Notes under the pieces: model-generated
Told to the model about the DNA's origin: nothing
Seen by the model: only the letters and a program-made list of their open reading frames with translations
Database searches by the model: none
DNA from: Pogostemon cablin
Lineage: Eukaryota; Streptophyta; Magnoliopsida; Lamiales; Lamiaceae
Length of the DNA: 64,000 bases
Assembly: GCA_023678885.1 (NCBI GenBank)
Contig: CM042996.1
Coordinates: 9,544,602 to 9,608,601, forward strand
Direction of reading: 5' to 3'
Made by a program: the position numbers and the translations under genes
Part shown: in pieces, positions 24,334 to 37,574 of the stretch
How positions within the stretch are numbered: position 1 is the first letter of the stretch
How the letters are laid out: every line of letters starts with the position of its first letter

Positions 24334-26188
24334 GTAAGACCTTACTTATATAAGGAAATAATAGCTTATCTATCTAAAGATTAATTTTTCTTGTAAAAAT
24401 AAATAATCAATAAAAATAGGATTCATTTCGATTCACATAACTATTTGCATTAATTAATTTTTAAAAGTGTCATTGTTAATTTTTTGAACCCTTCTCCACC
24501 CCTCCATGTATATTTACAGTTTTTTATGTTGTAATTTTTATTGACTTTAATTAAAAATATAAACCTTTCATCCTAACACTCTTCATTGAAAGTCTTTTAA
24601 AAGTTTCAGAAAGGCTCACATTTCAATAATAGAATCAAATAAATTTTTATTTTTTAAAAATATGTAGATAAAAAGAGTGGAGAAAATTTTGATTTGGCAT
24701 TTAGCTCAAAGTCACGGGGAAGCTAAGCTTATATGAGAGAATTAGCTTAACAAATTCTCTCGTAATTTTAGAGATAGGCATGAAGAAAAATTTTGATTTT
24801 CATTTGTTCATTTCGACGCGGTAAAATGAAAAAACAAGAGCGGGTTATATGAGCGCCGTCGTAAAAAATTTTCGCCAAAATGTGAGACAAATTCGAAGAA
24901 GGAAAACCATGAGTGTGAGGGTGGCGTTGCCAAATTGTGAATTATGTTGCGAACCCATTTAATCATGAATTTAGATGCTTCAATTTGATTGCAATGGCAC
25001 TTGAAGAACCCTAAATTAGTGGAAATTCATTTTAAGAGCTCATACATATGGCTGACCCAGGAATCTGATGAGGCTGATTTAGGAGGAACGTATTGTTTAC
25101 GTCGAGCCAATTAGGTATGAGTAACTTTTATCGTTTGTGTTTTCAATTCTTGTTGGGCCTGCGGCTACTTTCGTGTGCACCAATTACGCTGCGTAACCAA
25201 CGGGATGAGACCAATCCCACCTAGGTTTGGAATATGATGTTTATGTATGAGCAGTAGTAACCATGTTGATCACTGATCGTTTATGAGTTAATTACTCTGT
25301 TTTCATCAACATTCATAAAAAGTAAACATTAAGAATCTCAGATGGCCATGAGTAGAGTATATTAGCTAGATTCTGGGTTGGAGAATTGGTGATTGACAAT
25401 GTCAATTATAGAATTATTTGAATATTACAAGGATTCAGTGAAAGATACAGAATGGAACCACCATTGAATCCGCTGGAACAAATGCCCATTTTCTTCTTGT
25501 GCATCTGCTTTTTAAAAATCAATTATATACTGCAGCCTATATAAAATACGATGTAAACATCTGCCACTATTTTTCTGCTTTCCTGTTAAATTGATGCTGC
25601 TTTTGACATCATCAAGAGAACAGTACCTGTTATGATCAACTTGTTTACTCCCCGCTGCCAATTAGCTCCATTATTGTTTACTCTATTTAATTATTCTTCT
25701 TTCGCCTGCCCTCTTCTTGTGATCAACTTGTTCTTCTCCTATTTGTGCGTCCCTGTTATGGATTGATGGTTTCCTTCATCTATGTGATTTAGAAAATCTA
25801 TCAATACATTCACCCACATCTATAACACATAAGTAGTGATACCAGGAATCTTTGCTTATGTTTCATTCATTCATTGTTTAGGAATGGAGCATTACTATGT
25901 CCGTTTATTTATTTAGCCAATCATTGAAGTGGTTCTGAGTTGTCTTTGAGTGAAACTGCCAAAAATCTTCACATTGCGTTGAATGTATTGAATGTAATCC
26001 TCTTCATTTTGCAGATCCCTAATGCTATGCATCCCAATTCGCTTGAGCATTTCACCAATGAAACCATGTATCTTATCTGTAAACACAATTTTCACAATAC
26101 GTGGAGCATTGATTTGTTTGCTGAATATGATGCAGGAACAAATTCTACAAACTTGTTGCTGCTAATTTTAAAAATTGCGTAGATCGAG
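24334..26188. other. CACTA interior without a recognisable gene
   Basis: AT-rich sequence that may include the promoter and leader of the transposase-like gene downstream. The short open frame at 25940-26182 has no known similarity. Confidence 0.3.
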
Positions 26189-28763
26189 ATGGAAGAGTAT
26201 GAGGGTCAGAGGTTGAAAAGGATCGAAGAAAACGAAAGAAAGATGTAGGAGTTAGGGATTAAACCAATTGCCTATGCAGCAGCACAGTTAATGGCTCCCA
26301 ATAAACAAAAGATCAATAAAATGAAAAAAGATCTATCAAAGGATGTTGAGTACCTTCCTGAAGAAGAAGGTCCAATACAGAAGTCAAATGATGATCAGGA
26401 TAACAATAAGATTGTAAGAATCACTAGAATTTTGAGGTCATATCGTTCAAAGAAGGTTATGAGCATATACCTTATGAATTACTAAATCAGTATACTAATT
26501 AGATATTTAATTAATAATCATTAGTCATGTTTCAGGTAATGGCAGACCAAGTAGGTGGTTCTGTTGACAAACCTCAGTCCTTCTCCATCTCAATGTCGAC
26601 TATGATAAAAATGCACTCCCAAGAATGTGAAAACAAACAGCAGCAGGGGAAAGGAAAATGGCACCAAAAAAATCAGATTCCAGCCTTAGTTGGTCAGATT
26701 GAGGATTCAACATGAAATGGAGGATTTCCCGTGAACAATCTCTAAAAAGGACAAGTACAGCGGTGAGTCGACGAGAAAAGGAGATTGAAAAGAATACCCA
26801 ACAAGGAAGAGGCAGAATATGGTTGCACCTGGATCACTCATTGCCTATGATAGGATGAGAGGAAATAATATAATGAAAGAACAGTTATCAAAGGTTGCTT
26901 GTCTAGGGGATCCCATGCTACTAGGAGATAAGTTATCTGTTGAACAGCTGATGGAAGATTCTAAAAAGTAACATGGGAGATATTTTGGAGAACAGTTTTT
27001 CTGTAAATGGTGGTGATATGCTTAGTCTAATTGAAGAAGATGAAGATTGTGAAAGCATAGATGATTATGTTTTAAAAAAAGAAATGCCAAAGAAAGGGTA
27101 AGAAAACGATCACTCTATAAACATAAATCCCACCAAGGAGCATCATATTGATGAGTTTGGTAAGAATCGAAAATAGGTTATTTTAATTTGAATTTTCTGT
27201 TACATCAAATTTGATCAACCATTAACGAGTAATCCTAATGTGGATGGATTTGGTCAGGGAGATGCAGAAATAGAACTTCAAGATCCATTATATGTCAAAG
27301 GCCTTTTGGTCTTCTTGGCATCTGTTATTTTGGCCCAAATATTGCTAGTTACATTTCTTGTAAAATAGGTTAAATTGGTGGAATTAAGACTCACGAAATA
27401 ATTTTCTAACGTTCTTTTGTTAATAATTGTAGTGATGCAGAAGAAGAAAATAGAAAAGAGGGCCAAGTCTGTGCAAATAAGTACATGGAAGGTCTATCGA
27501 GAATTGCAGACTTATCATTTTGAATGGACTAGGTCAGCCAACTATTCCTGATAAAGAATCTGGTCTTGCACCTCTTAATAAGATCAAAAGGCGCTAGGTT
27601 CCTAATAAGGATGAGATTTGGAATTATGTAAAGGTATTAACATTTTAAATTAACACAGTTGCATGTATTCATTTGATGTTATTATACACTAATTTCCTAT
27701 ATAGTTAAGTGTTTCTTGAGTATGCTGCCTGATCAAAATCCTTTAAACATACTGTACTTTTTAACTAGTCATATTAACTTTATTTACGAAAGATGTAGAT
27801 AGATATCAGGAATATGTGCATTCTGTAACAAAATAATTAATATCTTGCAGGCCAAGTTCGTCATTGCAGAAGAAGGAAAAAGGCATGTTCTAAAAACAGT
27901 TGCAGGTTCTGGCGTAAATGTAGAATAAAAAAGCTTCAATACAAGGTGTATACAAATCAGGCCCATGGATGGGCTAATTGTCCTGATTCGAATCCAGATG
28001 ATCATTTTGGGATTAATCAAGTATTGGAACTTAAAGGTGATTCAGGTAAGTGTTGTGACATATTGTTTACTGACATATATTTATATTTGGGTAAACTCAA
28101 CCCTGTTCAGTTCATTGGTGTATAAGTAATGTATTTAGTGGTGGGGGTATTGAGAGTAAGATACACTCATATTCTTGATTTTGGTTTTGAGACTAGACAA
28201 TGATTGTACAGTATTGTTTTCCTATTATTGGTTAGGGTATTGAGAGTAGACAGTGATTGTACAACATTATAACTGTTTTGTGGTTTGGCTTCTATAACAT
28301 TGTACACTTATTTTGACAAAAGGCCATGTCGATACTCTTAATGTTCTTGTAAATAACTGCAACTTCTCATGTATCTCTTTTTCCTCACCCTTAATCACAA
28401 AATTGAGCTGGATTCTCAATATTATCAAGAGCTCTACCCAAATTTGAGTAGAGTAGAGTAGAGCTTGTGTGTTAAGTTTACCAAGTTTGTGTGTTGTGGT
28501 TGAAAACCACACGGCGGCAACCATAAAACCTCAACAGCTAGCCAGATTTAATTCTTTAAGTTTCTTTTGTTTATTCTTTGTATATTGGTTTTTGATAGTT
28601 GTTAAATTTGACTAATTTTGTTTTAGTTAGAGCTACGTTGAATATACAAATTAAATATATACTCTTACACCTACTGATAAATAAATGTTTTTCTTTCAGA
28701 GCAATGAAGAAAACGATGGTGAAGCAAACACAGAAGATGAACTTGAATATGGTGATGGTTGAT
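26189..28763 (+). pseudogene. Decayed CACTA-associated gene, Transposase_24-like, multi-exon
   Basis: The gene appears to open MEEYEGQRLKRIEENERKM at 26189, hits a stop, then continues ELGIKPIAYAAAQLMAPNKQ with Lys/Asp/Glu-rich sequence. Near 27500-27640 it reads LIILNGLGQPTIPDKESGLA and VPNKDEIWNYVK before a GT donor. After an AG near 27850 comes AKFVIAEEGKRHVLKTV, then, one base out of frame, WRKCRIKKLQYKVYTNQAHG and CPDSNPDDHFGINQVLELK. These match the plant Ptta/En-Spm transposase family PF03004, an accessory DNA-binding type, not the TNP2 catalytic protein. A last exon after CTTTCAG gives an acidic tail ending near 28763. Several stops and frameshifts show that it is dead. Confidence 0.65.
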
Positions 28764-29017
28764 TTTGGAATAAGAGAAGGGCAAGATGAAGATCATATAT
28801 TTGGTTTTATTTGGAATAAGAGAGGTGCAAGATGAAGATCATATATTTGATTTTATTTTATTATTGTCATCAATACATAATTCATCTTAGTACATGAAAT
28901 TTAGACATCATTATATATTTAGTATGTTTTGAACATATTTTGATTTAAATTTACTTTGGATATTTATTGATATATATTAAATCAAGTTTATTGTCTATTT
29001 TTATGTTACATGGATAA

Positions 29018-29033
29018 ATAAATAAATAAATAA

Positions 29034-29097
<64 letters not shown>
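29018..29097. repeat. AAAT/AT microsatellite
   Basis: (AAAT)n followed by about 28 AT units. Slippage-prone, no function implied. Confidence 0.95.
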
Positions 29098-31429
29098 TAG
29101 TACAAATTCCACGTATTACGCGGGACAAGAAAGTATAATATTAAATACTATTATTTATTATCAAAGAAAAATATTATAATAAAATTAATATGTATTAGTC
29201 AAAATAAAAAAAAAATTGAAAAAAATTAAACAAAAAAGTAACAAAAAATAATCAAAAGAAATTTTATAAAATTAAAATCTAATCACTAAAGAAAAAGAAT
29301 TATAATAAAATTAATATATATTAATAAAAAATAAAATTTAATATGGAGTATATAATTTACGTGATACGAAGAAAAATAATTACTCCATTTTACGCATTAT
29401 GAACAAAAATAAATTTAAAAAAAAATTCAACCGTTTTAAAAAAAAATTAAAAGTATAAAAACAGATCAAGTAAAGTATAAAGGAAAAACTGATATGATGT
29501 CATATATATAAAAAAATATTAAAAAATATTATAAAAATACTGATTAATAGAATTTATAAGAAGAAAAAAATAATATTCAGAATCATCCAAAAATTGAACA
29601 TCAAGTATAAAAAAGTTTGAAAGAAACAAATATATATGGATCAAAAATATTAAAGATAGAACGTAAAAAATTAATTAAATATAACTTCTCGCTATCTATT
29701 TTACACCTATAATGTACGGCAAAGTCTCCTGTGTGTGCCCGAGCATACAAACTAAAACCAGTGCACCCAAACCTAACCCTCCCCGTATCATGATCCGACC
29801 CAAAATATAAAAGGAAAAAATTACGATTTCATTCTCCAGCCATCACCATGTGTGTTCTCTCTCTAATTCCATCTTCACTTTCTCTCTCTAATTATTTTGC
29901 TCTCCACCGATTATCGACGGTGAATGAAGTGGCAGTGTCGTCGTACTCTATGACAGTGAAGGCGACAACGTAGGGAGTAGGTGCGAGAGGGCGAAGCGAG
30001 GAGTTTCTCCAATTGTTGAAGGCAACGACGCACGAGTCGAAAATTGGTCAGACGAGCGATGGGAACGCTGCAACGGAGACGACACGCGAGGCAACAATGT
30101 AGAGAGAAGGTGCAGTTCATTTAATCTCCTTCTCCTATTTTCTTCTGATTTTCTCAACACAAACACTCTCTCTCCCTTCGCAATTTCTCTACTCTTTTTT
30201 CCAAAATTTTCTTCTCCCAATTCTTCAGAATCTTGCCTCCTTAACCCCCATTCATCAATCTACTTTTTCCTAGTTGTAGCATAGTTGTGAAGCTTGTTTC
30301 AATTAGAATATGAATCGAACGCACCTTTATTTCGTTCTTTTTGCTTTTTAATCTTATTTTTTGAAATTGTTAGGGTTTTATGAATTTTCTTATATGCATG
30401 TTTAGTAATTTTAATTATTAGGATGTTATGTCATTATAAAGGATACCTTGTTTGATAAGGTGTATAATTAATTTTGATTAATTATTTGCTAAGTTATAAT
30501 TGGCTTGGTCTTGTGCCATAAAATTACGCAGCGTGAAAATTGAAATGTTTTCATTTGCTTCTGTTTAAATGTAGGTTCACCTATGTTAGTTTTTTTTCAT
30601 GATTTATTTGTTTAACCTATTGGTTGTGTTATGTTCTTGATCTAATAATGTGCATAAAAGCTTGTGGTTTGTAAGCTTTGTAGGCTTAAGATTCAATTAT
30701 GATTTTTTCAACAGGAAATATGGTAAACCACTTTATTTTTTTGTTGTGTGCTCAGAATCTATTTTCCTTGGCTCTGTTTAAAAGTATTGCATTATTACAA
30801 TCATGTCTCTCCTGCTAAATGCTTCCATCCTGCATTCCATTAGATGTCAAAGAATCTCAACTTTTCTTTCCTATAATTATGCTTGTTACGTTACATGTTT
30901 TTGTGTATGAATTATGGATGATGATTCGTTTCCTTTCTCTATTCTCTATATGGATCTTTGCCAAGCTTGGTGTACCTTTTGTTATCTTGTTGGTGCAATA
31001 GTTTCATTATCCTTTCATCATCGCATTCATTCAATTAGAATACAAGTGAAATGCTATACATGTATTCTCTATGGTTAGCAACGAACAAAAATTTATCTAT
31101 TTAAACTTGTAAATGTGAGTTAACTAATCTTTTTTCTCACAATAAATTAATTTAGTTCTTATAATTAATGAATTCAATTTATAAAATTTCTAGATTCTTG
31201 TAGAAATAGAATATTTCAAATTTTATGTTACTTTGTCATTGGATCTTTTTCCTCCCAATTATTCTTATTTAGTTTCCTATTTCATATGATTACTTTTTTT
31301 TCCAGGTTTTTGTATAATGAGATCAAAATAGTGCACTTCTGAATGTGTGACCAATTTGAAGAAAAAGAAAGATGCAATGCAGAAACCTATGGAGAAGCTT
31401 GTGGACTAATATTATTGTCGTGTAAATAG
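29098..31429. other. CACTA interior, no assigned gene
   Basis: AT-rich with a GC-richer patch at 29930-30120 that has no recognised product on either strand. Near 29719-29770 lies a motif like GTGTGTGCCCGAGCATACA that resembles one arm of the GC-rich inverted elements at 39.1, 41.0 and 49.0 kb. Confidence 0.35.
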
Positions 31430-32160
31430 TATGCAGTTGCGAAGGGTATATTGTTGATGAGTTAGGGTATATTGTTGTCATGTAAAGGGTATGAAGTTTA
31501 ATGTCATGTTGTTGATAGTGTTTTAAGTTTATGTTATTGAGGTATTATAACATGGTGTAAAGAGTATATTTGTATTGTTATGTAAAGAGATAATTATATT
31601 GTTTTTGTGTAAATAGTATGTAGCTGCAAAGGGTATACTACTGATGAGTAAAGAGTATATTCCTGATGAGAAAAGAGTATGTTGCTATCATATAAAGGGT
31701 ATGGAATTTAGTGCTCATGTTGTTGACAGTCTTTTAAATTTATGTAATAAAGGTATTATAACATAGTATGAAGAGTATATTATTGTTATGCAAAGGATAT
31801 ATTATTTTCGTGTAAATAGTATGTAGTTGCAAATGGTATACTACTGAAGAGTAAAGAGTATATTAATGATGAGTAAAGGGTATATTGTCGTCATATAAAG
31901 GGTATGGAGTTTAGTGCTCATGTTGTTGATAGTCTTTTAAATTTATGTAATAAAGGTATTATAACATAGTGTGAAGAGTATATTATTGTTATGTAAAGGG
32001 TATATTATTTTGTGTAAATAGTATGTAGTTGCAAAGGGTATGCTGATGAATAAAGGTATATTGCTAATGAGTAAAGGGTATATTGTTGTCAGATAAAGGG
32101 TATGGAGTTTAGAGCATTTGTTGTTGACAATATTTCAAGTTTATGTTGTTAAATTATTAT
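31430..32160. repeat. Tandem array of about 205-bp units rich in AAAGGGTATA
   Basis: The landmark AAGAGTATAT recurs at about 31560, 31771 and 31974, giving spacings of 212 and 203 bp. Within each unit, shorter motifs such as GTAAAGGGTATATTGTTGTC and AAATAGTATGTAGTTGCAAA recur. A related, more diverged block lies at 32900-33310. Confidence 0.7.
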
Positions 32161-33555
32161 GGCATGGTGTAAATGATATATGATTTTAAGAAAAGGGTAT
32201 GACACTCAATACTAAAGGGTATAATATTCAATAACAGTGTCAAAGAAACACTTTAAGCGATTAGAACTTAATAGAGGGTATATTATTGTCATGTAAATGT
32301 TTGGAATACATGTTAACAAAGTATAAATGGAGGGTGGTATTCCATTGTTATTTTTCTGTAAATTTAATTCAGGGTATTACATCACAACAACATAAATATT
32401 AGTATAATACCTGCATTTAACAATGTGTTTTTAATAAAAGCATTTCATAAATACAAAAAAAAAATTACTAATTCAAAATAAAAAAAATGTAATAATTCAT
32501 CAAAGTTTGTCACAACATTTAACTTGTTACATTACTAAATTAAATGAGCATTTGAAGTTTTAGATTCAATTTAATTTACTAACTCAAAAGTTTTCCCTTG
32601 ATTTCTTTTCATTTTTTGAAATAAGTTCTTTATCCTCTTCTTCCTCCCTTTTGTAAATGAACTAACTGGATAGAATACCACATTAGATAAATCCTTGTTT
32701 TGGACAACTTGTTCTGATTGTGCTGAAAAATTCACCGAAGAAGATCAAAAACATCATATGAGATGAAGAGAGAGAATAAGAACTGCACATGACAGTTACG
32801 TTATTAATATAAGTACATAATATATAGTAGGCACAACAAAAAATACAACTAACTGCAAATTTATTGAATGACTAATAAAGATTTTGAACGCAGATACAAT
32901 CATTACAATTAAAGGGTATATCAGCTACTGTTGAAGGGTACATTTTTGTCATGCAAAGGATATATTGTTGTCATGTGAATTGTATGGATTTGCAAAGGGT
33001 ATATTATTAATGAGTAAAGGTACATTCTTGATCAACATAAAGTACATTGTTGTCATACAAAGGGTACGGAGTTTAAAGCGTTTCAAGTTTATTATAAAAG
33101 GTGTTATGACATGACGCAAAGGGTATATTGCGGATGAGTAAATAGTACGTTATTGATAAGTAAAGGATATATCATTTGTCATGCAAAGGGTATACTGGTT
33201 GTGTAAATCATATGCAGTTGCAAAAGATTTTTTTGTGGTTGAGTAAATGGTACATTATTGTCACAAAAAGGGCATATTACATATGAGTAAAGAGTACATT
33301 CCATATTTAAATCTTAAATAAAATTCATGTTTTTATCTAAAAAAATTAATTAAGAATTAATTTTGATTTGATTATATATATATTTAAATCTTCAAATAAA
33401 TATTCGTATTTATCTGTATAAATTAATAATTAAAATAATAAAATAATTGAGAAAAAATTTGGTGTTGACACATCATCAAAATTAAACTCTCATTAGTATA
33501 TTAAATACATTATTATTATTATTAATTGATCTTATTATTTAATTATTTCATAAAT

Positions 33556-34094
33556 AACTAAAATGTTACCATATGTGTTACTTAATTGTTTTATAAATGT
33601 GTTACTTTTACATTCTTAAAAGTTATATAATTATTATGTAATTTATGTTACATTATATTTAAAAATGTTACCAAAATAATATTATTAATGTTACGATATA
33701 CTAAAAAGTGTTAACAAAATAATGTACTTAGTGTTACGTTATATTTAAAAGTGTTAACAAAATAATATACTTAGTGTTACATAATATTTAACAGTGAAAA
33801 AATAATGTACATACTGTTACATTATATATAAAAGTCTTAACAAAAAAATGTTACATTAAGAAGAGTAAGTGTTACATTAAGAGCATAGGTAACATTCTTT
33901 TAAGTGTTACGATAAAATGTTACAATTGATATATTCATAATTAACGTGTTATCAAAAGCTAAAAAAGTGAAACATTAGACATTTGGTTACAAGGGCAATA
34001 GTGACACAAAGTGTTACTTATGATCTATAATAACATTTTTCTATTATTAAGTAACACTTTTTGGGTATAACTTAATGTCACTTATGTTGTAGTC
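33556..34094. repeat. Right subterminal and terminal repeats of the CACTA element
   Basis: Repeated AAAAGTGTTAC/ATGTTAC units in inverted orientation to the left array, ending in the TIR at 34072-34094. Confidence 0.65.
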
Positions 34095-34875
34095 AGTAAA
34101 TCAGATACTTGAATTGTTTAGTGAAACAATGCAATTAGACATTCAAGTAGAAAATAATAAAACAGTGTAGTACTTTAAGAAAATATCTTGTTAGTCAAAC
34201 TTGTCAACCAGAGGTATTGTTGTTTGCGTTTATTAGTATCTAGGAAGGGCGCTTGGTAATAGTCACAAACCAGATTATACTGTTAGCTTTGAATCAGATC
34301 ATATTCGATAAGAAAACAGGGTTATGTGGTGTATTTTCATAAAATCTGCATGAATGAATAATTGGAAGTCTAGGAATTCAAATTAATGTAACACTTAAAA
34401 CCGCCTAGCTTCAGCGGCGGTTGTTGCGCAGCGAAGTCTAATCCGGTGAGACTCGACAGATTTTAAGCTAATGACGTCAATTTCCACGTATTGTGTGTCG
34501 ATTATGACCACCTTCATCACCGGATCAACGCTGCAGCAACCATCACCGAAAGTTGGAGAGAGAGAAGAGAGGATTGTGGTGTTGTAGTGAAGTGTGTCTG
34601 TCAGATGTGTAGCCGTACTTTCAATTGAAAGGTTGCCTTGCTTGAGTCGACAGACGTGCAGCCGCAGTTTCAATTGAAAGGTTGCCTTACTTGAGTCGGA
34701 ATCGTCAAAAGATCAAACGTTGAGGTGAGAGAGAATTGTGCGTAGTGCCTATTAATTAGGCATGAAAATAGGATGTGCGGTGGGATAGGCCATTTAATTT
34801 TTAAATATTTAATTAGTATTAGGGTTATATTAGGTATATCACTTCAACTTTTTATATCTAATAATAATAAATTTA
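34095..34875. other. CACTA right flank with a GC-richer patch and a short duplication
   Basis: No gene recognised. Around 34390-34730 the sequence is GC richer. It holds a roughly 45-bp direct duplication containing TTTCAATTGAAAGGTTGCCT (about 34618 and 34669). The 92-codon minus-strand frame here has no known similarity. Confidence 0.4.
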
Positions 34876-35837
34876 AGGTGTTTTATCGGTTTAGGGCCTG
34901 AAAAATATACTAACTATCGGTATAAGATCTAAAATATTTCTTTTATCAATTTGGGTCCTGATTTATTTAAAATTATCAGTATAGGGCTTGGGATGTTAAC
35001 ACCGTCATTTAACAGAAGCAATGTCGCTGAATAATTGCCACATCAGCATTGATATCAAATGAATTCTCTTGCTCTCCCATTATTTGTTTCATGATTGGGA
35101 TTCTTTCATCTCAGATCATGATTTTGATTCCATTTCGCCATTTCTTTTTTGAGAAAGATGAACACCAATATGTCCTTCGCAGATGTACGTGAATCTATGA
35201 AGAAAATATCGAGATTAGGTTACTTGGGTGCCAGAAAGATCTACTTTTGGTGAAGCCTTTGTTTGGATTTGGTGTTTGGATATCAAATTCTAAAATATCT
35301 TTGCCAAGATATTATTTTATTTTTATTATTTAATCAATAAAAGGCAGAACAGATTGACTTTGGTGCTTAATATTTTCAACATATTATTTACTTGATTAAA
35401 ATTAATTATCTTAATTGACAAGATTTATGAGTGTCGATCCATTTATTTCCCATTCTTGGGGTTTAGATTCTATTTGTAGATTTCTTTGTTGATTTTATTT
35501 GGAATATCTATTAAACATATATTTCATTTTATTTTTTGATAAGTTACAGAGTATGGAAGAAGCAATGGAGAAAAAAATTGTAGTATGTCGCCGGTTCTTC
35601 ACATTACCAGTAAGAAAAGATGAAGCTCTACTCCGATAATGGGGGAGTGGGGGAGCAAGAGAAAAATGTTGATGTGGCAATTATTCACTTCTGTTAAATA
35701 ATGGGAAGACGGTGTAACATCCCAAGCCCTATACCGATAGTTTTAAATAAACCAGACCCCGAATTAATAAAAGAAATATTTCAGGCCTCATACCGATAGT
35801 TAATATATTTTTCAGACCATAAACCGATAAAACTCCT
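34876..35837. mobile_element. Non-autonomous Mutator-like element (MULE), 962 bp
   Basis: Long terminal inverted repeats of roughly 130-145 bp. The left end is AGGTGTTTTATCGGTTTAGG; the right end, reversed, is AGGAGTTTTATCGGTTTATG. Similarity continues through AACTATCGGTAT and GGGCTTGGGATGTTA. The element is flanked by the direct repeat AAATTTA (34869-34875 and 35838-35844), perhaps part of a 9-bp duplication. The interior has no transposase. A 31-codon frame opens MNTNMSFADVRESMKKISRL at 35158, of unknown origin. Confidence 0.85.
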
Positions 35838-37574
35838 AAATTTAAATGTGTATATCTCACAGTAATATACGTATGACTATGTACTAGAGAATAATTAATC
35901 CTTTAATTTTTAATTTTTAATAAAATAAAATTTTATTATTTTTATTTAATAAAATAAAATTTTATTATTTTTATTTATCATAAATAAAATTTTGTTTTAA
36001 AAATTAAAAATAATTGTTGAACTATGGATTTAAAAATTCATTTATAAATCCACAATTCATTCAAACAATATATTTCAAATAAATTAATTTAAAATACATG
36101 CAATTCAAAATTCATCCATTTTCAAATTCATTGGACTCAATCCAAACACAATTTAAATCCACCCATTTTCAAATTTATTGGACTCAATCCAAATACAACC
36201 TAAGTTTCATATATAAAGCATATTACGCATATTTAATGAAATTGTGGAGGTGGCTATATCCAAATCTAAATCCGCGGCTAATTCTGCATTTACCGTCTAT
36301 AAATAAAAAGTTTAGACTGCATTTAATAATGGAGCATAAATATATTAAAGGAAAAACTTTAAAGGAAAATATAAAAATAAATGACAATAATTGTCTTTTA
36401 TTTTAGTCCCTATCTGTCAATATTAATGATACCTTAATCATGTGCAGTGGTTTCTCCGACTCGTTTTACAGTCAATTGGCAGTGTGCATTAGTTCTGTCC
36501 AAATACACATAGACTACACACTTAATTACCTTAATTATGGAAAATAACACCATGCTATATTAATCATTTAATGGCATGGCCTATAATCACCTATGTTTCA
36601 TTCCTTGTTACAAAACAAAAGTTTTCTATTAAAATAAAACACTCTAATTACTCTCACGAGCAAACTCAACTAATTATAGGGGTGATATTTCATATTAATA
36701 CTAAAGATCTATTCTCTCTGCTCCAATATGGGATAACTAGTTTAACTAAATTTTTGACTTAAAAAAATTAATTTTTTTTAAAAAAATTAAGTATATAAAT
36801 TTTTATAATAAATGTTAGAGATATTCTCTTGTGAGATGAGTTATTTGTGAGACGGGTGTAAGACGAATCGACCCATCATTAAAGTATGCGTATTATATAA
36901 ATAAAATATGTTTATTTGTATTTAAAGTATGTCAATAATAAATCATATTATAACAGCTAAAATCAAAAATTAAAGTATGCTTATTATATAAATAAAATAT
37001 GCTTATTTGTATTTAAAGTATGTCAATAATAAATCATATTATAACGGCTAAAATCATACTTTGATGCACAATCTAACATACTCTAGAAAACATACTTAAA
37101 TAATTATTAAATATACTTTACCTAAATAATAGACATACTTTAACACGTCTAACATTTAATACTAAAGGATATAAATTGAATTTGGGCACACAGAACTAAA
37201 GTTGTGCGCCCCTTGCACGCATGACTTTCCTTTCTATAATTGGTAAAAAATAAATAAATAATAGTACTTACTTTTTACCTACATCCTATCATAATATCTA
37301 CTTGTTATACAATCTCAATAATTTTACATATTTTTTATTAAATCACCTAAAATATTCCTATTTTTTATTTTATATATAAAAAACAATTTTTTTTTAAATT
37401 GCGCACACAAAAATAGGCGAAATAATTTTTGGGAGGGAGGGAGTATACGTTAGACATTGCACCTCCATGGATGCTAAATTTGAGTCAAAATGATCATTCA
37501 ATAAAATTAAATTTTTAATCTTACTATTGTGTACTTGAGTTATTGGGGAAAATCTACGTTATTTGATAAAAATT
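35838..37574. repeat. Repeat-rich spacer with three short tandem duplications
   Basis: Contains AATAAAATTTTATTATTTTT repeats (35921-35995), a roughly 44-bp duplication with CCATTTTCAAATT.ATTGGACTCAATCCAAA (36117-36200), and a 92-bp direct duplication starting AAAGTATG at 36881 and 36973. No gene seen. Confidence 0.7.

Larger units (their letters stand above)
19132..34094 (+). mobile_element. CACTA (En/Spm) transposon, about 15 kb, non-autonomous
   Basis: The left end is CACTACAACATAAATGACAT. The right end is the inverted counterpart, ...ATGTCACTTATGTTGTAGTC, with the last base changed from G. Both are followed inward by the GTAACACTTTT subterminal repeats expected of CACTA elements, in opposite orientation. 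The interior holds a decayed Transposase_24-like gene (26.2-28.8 kb), captured host gene pieces and tandem repeats. I found no TNP2-type catalytic transposase, so it depends on another element. A 3-bp target duplication is not evident (TAC left, AGT right), so end decay or pairing of two elements remains possible. Confidence 0.75.

Noticed and set aside
34577..34589. TGTTGTAGTG near 34580 as the true right end of the CACTA element
   Set aside because: It lacks the extended ATGTCACTTA match and the adjacent subterminal repeats found at 34072-34094. It is probably chance.
36098..36406. 102-codon plus-strand open frame
   Set aside because: It translates a duplicated AT-rich repeat (CCATTTTCAAATT units) and has no domain.
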